Origin: Bifidobacteriaceae bacterium
GTDB taxonomy: Bacteria > Actinomycetota > Actinomycetes > Actinomycetales > WQXJ01
NCBI GenBank assembly: GCA_031276585.1
Contig: JAISMT010000092.1
Location: forward strand, 1-8,477
DNA: 8,477 bases
Direction: 5' to 3'
A model generated the notes under the pieces. That model was not told the origin of the DNA. It saw nothing but the letters and a program-made list of their open reading frames with translations, and made no database searches. Shown here in pieces: positions 5,823-8,477 of this stretch (position 1 is the first letter of the stretch; the number at the start of each line of letters is the position of its first letter). The translations under genes and the position numbers were made by a program.

Positions 5823-5850
5823 CAGTATTTACATCACTTCTTGATGCATA
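5804..5850. promoter_or_regulatory. Candidate autoregulatory operator of the VapBC-like pair
   Basis: TATGCATCA occurs at 5804-5812 and again at 5816-5824, a 12-base period. Its exact reverse complement TGATGCATA is at 5842-5850. The three half-sites flank and overlap the antitoxin start, the usual place for RHH operators. Because the divergent PBP gene begins only 115 bases away, occupancy could also affect its promoter. Binding is inferred. Confidence 0.55.
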
Positions 5851-5964
5851 TTTCCGACCAATTTTGAACGTTACCCAGATGATCCACCGGACTCCCGGCG
5901 AGGATTCCGAGAAGATTTGGTGCTGGTGACCCCTCGGTTTGACGGAGCATGAGAAAGTAGTGCG

Positions 5965-8477
5965 GTGGCAGCAGGTAATAAGGGGAATTCGAGGGAACGG
6001 CGCACCGCGGGGCCGGCACCCCGGGCAGTCGGCTCTGGAGGTACGGTAACTCCCCGCCGGGTCTCAGCTAAACAACGTAACTTAGCTGGTGAAAGCCGGC
6101 CCGCCGATTTTAGACCCGGTGGTCCCATTGGCCCGGGAAGCCCCACGGGACCGAGACGTTTGACCGGCGCAGGGGACCCCAATAACGTTGAACCGCAGTT
6201 CCCCCGGGTGGGATCTCCGCAAACAGAAACCACCGGTAAACGCAAAAAACGCCAACCGGGAGAACCCAAACGTTACAGCCGCCGCGGGAAACCGCGTTAT
6301 GGATTCTTTAATTACCCCCGCAAGCAATACACCGGTTTCCACCGCTGGGTCCCTTCCTGGAGGTTTATCTGGTGGAGCTTTGTGGCTGGGGTTTGCGTAT
6401 TGATAGGCGGGTTCTTTTGGGCTTACCAAATGATCCAACTACCGCAACCGTCAGACTTTGCCCAAGCTCAAACCTCCACCGTTTACTACGCTGATGGTAA
6501 AACGGTGATGGGTAAGTTTCAGGTGCAGAACCGCAAGATTATCGACATCAGATCTTTGCCGCCTTACACGCGCGATGCCGTAGTAGCAGCCGAGGACCGC
6601 ACCTTCTGGGCTAACGCTGGGGTTGACCCCCTGGCATTAGCCCGGGCCTTCTATAACAACCTACGTGGCGGTACCCAGCAAGGTGGCTCCACTATTACCC
6701 AGCAGTACATTGAACGTTACTGGGTGGGGAAAACCACCACTTCTTACGTCGGCAAATTTAAAGAAGCCATGCTGGCACTCAAAGTGACCCGGGAAAAAGA
6801 CAAGATGGACATCCTGGATGATTACATGAACACCATCTACTTTGGTCGGGGAGCTTGGGGCATTCAAGCAGCGGCCCAAGCCTATTTCAACAAGGACGCC
6901 AAAGATCTGACGCTTTCTGAATCAGCTCTGTTGGCAGGACTGATTCCCGCCCCTAGCGCTTGGGATCCAGAAGAATCACTACCGGACGCCACTAGCCGTT
7001 GGACTTATGTGTTAGACGGAATGGTCAAAATAGACAAACTCACCCCAGCAGAACGCGACAAACAGGTATTTCCAGCCTTTGTACCTTATGAGGTACCGGA
7101 TGTCTACGCCGGCCCCCAGGGATATCTCCTGGAAATGGTGCGCCAAGAATTATTGACTAAAGGCGGGCTGACAGAGGCCCAAATTGGTAGCGCTGGCCTG
7201 GAGATCATCACCACCATCGACAAAACGAAACAAGACACCTACGTGGCTACCGCCCAAGACATGCTGGTAGAAGCCACAGAAGGATTACACGTTTCCGCAA
7301 TCTCAATAGAACCTGGTACCGGTGCTATTCGCTACATCTATGCCGGTGATGACTACATGGTGCGGCAACAGAATTCGGCTACCCAAGACATCACCCAAGC
7401 TGGTTCCACTTTTAAACCCATCACCCTGGCAGCAGCTCTTGACCGAGGAGTCTCGCTAGAGGAAACCTTTTCGGGCCGCTCGCCTATGAAAGTGGGGAAG
7501 GATTGGGAACCACATAACTCCGGTAACGCCCAATACGGGAACATCAACCTGATCCGGGCCACCCAAAGTTCAGTCAACACGGTCTACGCCCAGCTCAACG
7601 AACAAATTGGGGGCGCTACTACCCGGCAGGCCGCCATCGACGCTGGCATACCGGCAGATACGGTAGGCCTGACAGAGGACTTAGCTAATGTATTGGGGAC
7701 GGCTTCGGTTCACCCCATTGATATGGCCCGGGTTTACGCCACTTTTGCTGCCGGCGGGGTACGTCATGACACCTATATTGTGGAATCCGCAGTCAGCCCC
7801 AACGGCAGCGAGGTCTATTCCGGACGCAACAAAGGGGTCCAAGTCTTCAAAGAAGACTCCATGGCGGAATTAACTTACGCTCTGACCCGGGTAGTTGAAT
7901 CCGGTACCGGAACCGCTGCCAAAAAACTGGGCCGCCCAACGGCAGGTAAAACCGGTACTTCAGAAGACAACAAATCGGCTTGGTTCTGTGGGTACACGCC
8001 GCAATTAGCCACCGCCGTGGCCTACTACCAGGAAGGACCCGATGGCGGGGCCGTTCCTATCCAACCCTTCGGGGAAAACACGGTGATTCAAGGCGGTGGC
8101 CCCCCCACTCAAATGTGGACCAAACTGATGCAAGTGGCTCTAGAGGGGACCGAAGTCCAAGAGTTTCCGGACCGTCCCAAAAACCGCGCCAAGCCTAGCC
8201 GGCGGCCCCGTGCCTCCACCAGTCCCAGCCCTACGGCATCGGCCCCGCCAGCAAGCCCAGCGCCCGCCCCCGCGCCGGCTCCCAACCCGGCCCCTGCTCC
8301 GGAACCCGCGCCGGCTCCCAACCCGCCGCCTGCGTCTCCTACCCCCACACCGACGCCTACCCCCACCCCCACCCCACCCTCAACTGAGGGGCCAGATAAC
8401 CAAGCCTCCGGGGTTTCACCTCCCGGCACCCGCAGCACCAGCGGGCAGAACCGCAGCATCAGCGGGCGGGACCGTTT
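5965..8477 (+). CDS. Class A penicillin-binding protein (bifunctional glycosyltransferase/transpeptidase), 3' end outside the window
   Basis: At least 837 residues are visible, running off the right edge. The protein polymerises lipid II glycan (GT51 domain) and cross-links peptides (penicillin-binding domain) outside the membrane. A disordered, Arg/Pro/Gly-rich cytoplasmic region (1-115) leads to NYPRK...HRWVPSW and one membrane helix (about 134-153). GT51 motifs are AAEDRTFW with catalytic Glu210, GGSTITQQ (240-247), KFKEA (264-268) and YMNTIYFGRGAWG (287-299). ANAGVD after EDRTFW matches the actinobacterial PonA style. Transpeptidase motifs are STFK (481-484, nucleophile Ser481), SVN (536-538) and KTGT (662-665). 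From about 735 a Pro-rich tail (AP and TP repeats) follows. The GTG at 5965 is the first start after an in-frame TGA (5950-5952) and has GAGAAAG seven bases upstream. TTG 6160 and GTG 6208 are alternatives that keep the membrane helix. PonA-like by motifs; no symbol is assigned. Confidence 0.93.
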   Translation, partial: MAAGNKGNSRERRTAGPAPRAVGSGGTVTPRRVSAKQRNLAGESRPADFRPGGPIGPGSPTGPRRLTGAGDPNNVEPQFPRVGSPQTETTGKRKKRQPGEPKRYSRRGKPRYGFFNYPRKQYTGFHRWVPSWRFIWWSFVAGVCVLIGGFFWAYQMIQLPQPSDFAQAQTSTVYYADGKTVMGKFQVQNRKIIDIRSLPPYTRDAVVAAEDRTFWANAGVDPLALARAFYNNLRGGTQQGGSTITQQYIERYWVGKTTTSYVGKFKEAMLALKVTREKDKMDILDDYMNTIYFGRGAWGIQAAAQAYFNKDAKDLTLSESALLAGLIPAPSAWDPEESLPDATSRWTYVLDGMVKIDKLTPAERDKQVFPAFVPYEVPDVYAGPQGYLLEMVRQELLTKGGLTEAQIGSAGLEIITTIDKTKQDTYVATAQDMLVEATEGLHVSAISIEPGTGAIRYIYAGDDYMVRQQNSATQDITQAGSTFKPITLAAALDRGVSLEETFSGRSPMKVGKDWEPHNSGNAQYGNINLIRATQSSVNTVYAQLNEQIGGATTRQAAIDAGIPADTVGLTEDLANVLGTASVHPIDMARVYATFAAGGVRHDTYIVESAVSPNGSEVYSGRNKGVQVFKEDSMAELTYALTRVVESGTGTAAKKLGRPTAGKTGTSEDNKSAWFCGYTPQLATAVAYYQEGPDGGAVPIQPFGENTVIQGGGPPTQMWTKLMQVALEGTEVQEFPDRPKNRAKPSRRPRASTSPSPTASAPPASPAPAPAPAPNPAPAPEPAPAPNPPPASPTPTPTPTPTPTPPSTEGPDNQASGVSPPGTRSTSGQNRSISGRDR
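8269..8376 (+). repeat. Low-complexity Ala-Pro / Thr-Pro repeats in the PBP tail
   Basis: CGCGCCGGCTCCCAACCCG occurs at 8271-8289 and 8307-8325, a 36-base (12-codon) period coding PAPAPNP units. It is followed by six Thr-Pro dipeptides at 8341-8376 made of C-rich hexamers. Such tracts expand and contract by slippage and are typical of extracellular wall-spanning tails of actinobacterial PBPs. Confidence 0.8.
8431..8472 (+). repeat. 21-bp tandem repeat at the end of the visible PBP tail
   Basis: Two adjacent 21-bp units (8431-8451 and 8452-8472) differ at three bases. In the PBP frame they encode RSTSGQN and RSISGRD. More units may follow beyond the window. Confidence 0.65.

Noticed and set aside
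5881..5952. Frame before the PBP start, encoding an Arg-rich peptide that ends in TGA, considered as an N-terminal extension
   Set aside because: The TGA at 5950-5952 closes it; there is no sign of recoding or conserved sequence before it, and the GTG just after it serves as a start.
5834..6438. Overlapping minus-strand open frames opposite the PBP N-terminus
   Set aside because: They arise from the GC-rich disordered N-terminal coding of the PBP and show no domain pattern or ribosome binding site.
8109..8459. Minus-strand open frame rich in Gly-Val and Gly-Ala repeats
   Set aside because: It is the antisense of the Pro-rich PBP tail; the repeats mirror the TP/AP codons and there is no independent start signal.

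Overview
The window looks like a chromosomal segment of an actinobacterium of moderate GC content (mid-50s percent, judged by eye), possibly Actinomycetaceae-like. The reasons are the PonA-like class A penicillin-binding protein with a long basic N-terminus and a Pro/Thr/Ala tail, the GTG starts, and the compact gene pairs with overlapping start and stop codons. The genus is inference only.

Layout, left to right. (1) 2-226: 3' end of a RidA-family enamine/imine deaminase, then a hairpin. (2) 397-2426: a two-gene operon with a DadA-like FAD D-amino-acid dehydrogenase (good Shine-Dalgarno, possibly occluded by leader structure) and an Asp/Glu-racemase-superfamily protein with both catalytic cysteines. 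Together with RidA this makes a plausible amino-acid racemization, oxidation and imine-hydrolysis module. (3) 2535-4672: a two-gene operon with an FAD/NAD(P) oxidoreductase that ends in a four-cysteine cluster, overlapping an ACR3/BASS-type ten-helix transporter. This resembles metalloid or thiol detoxification pairs, but the substrate is unknown. A clear dyad (TTGATAA-CCT-TTATCAA) precedes it.

(4) 4665-5175: about 500 bases without an intact gene. It holds three 23-bp tandem units, a perfect 14-bp palindrome, a truncated remnant of a DUF4143-type AAA ATPase with an intact Walker A, and a perfect 12-bp stem-loop. (5) 5176-5822, minus strand: a VapBC-like toxin-antitoxin pair (RHH antitoxin, PIN toxin, ATGA overlap), with three TATGCATCA half-sites at its 5' end that look like the autoregulatory operator. 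Regions 4 and 5 together read as a small accessory insertion between core operons.

(6) 5965-8477, plus strand: a class A PBP with all expected glycosyltransferase and transpeptidase motifs. It runs off the right edge within a repetitive, low-complexity C-terminal tail.

No tRNA, rRNA, CRISPR array or intact transposase is visible. I see no clearly new system. The least explained items are the Cys-tailed flavoprotein with its transporter, the 23-bp repeat/palindrome block in front of the dead ATPase gene, and the putative SD-masking leader of the dehydrogenase.
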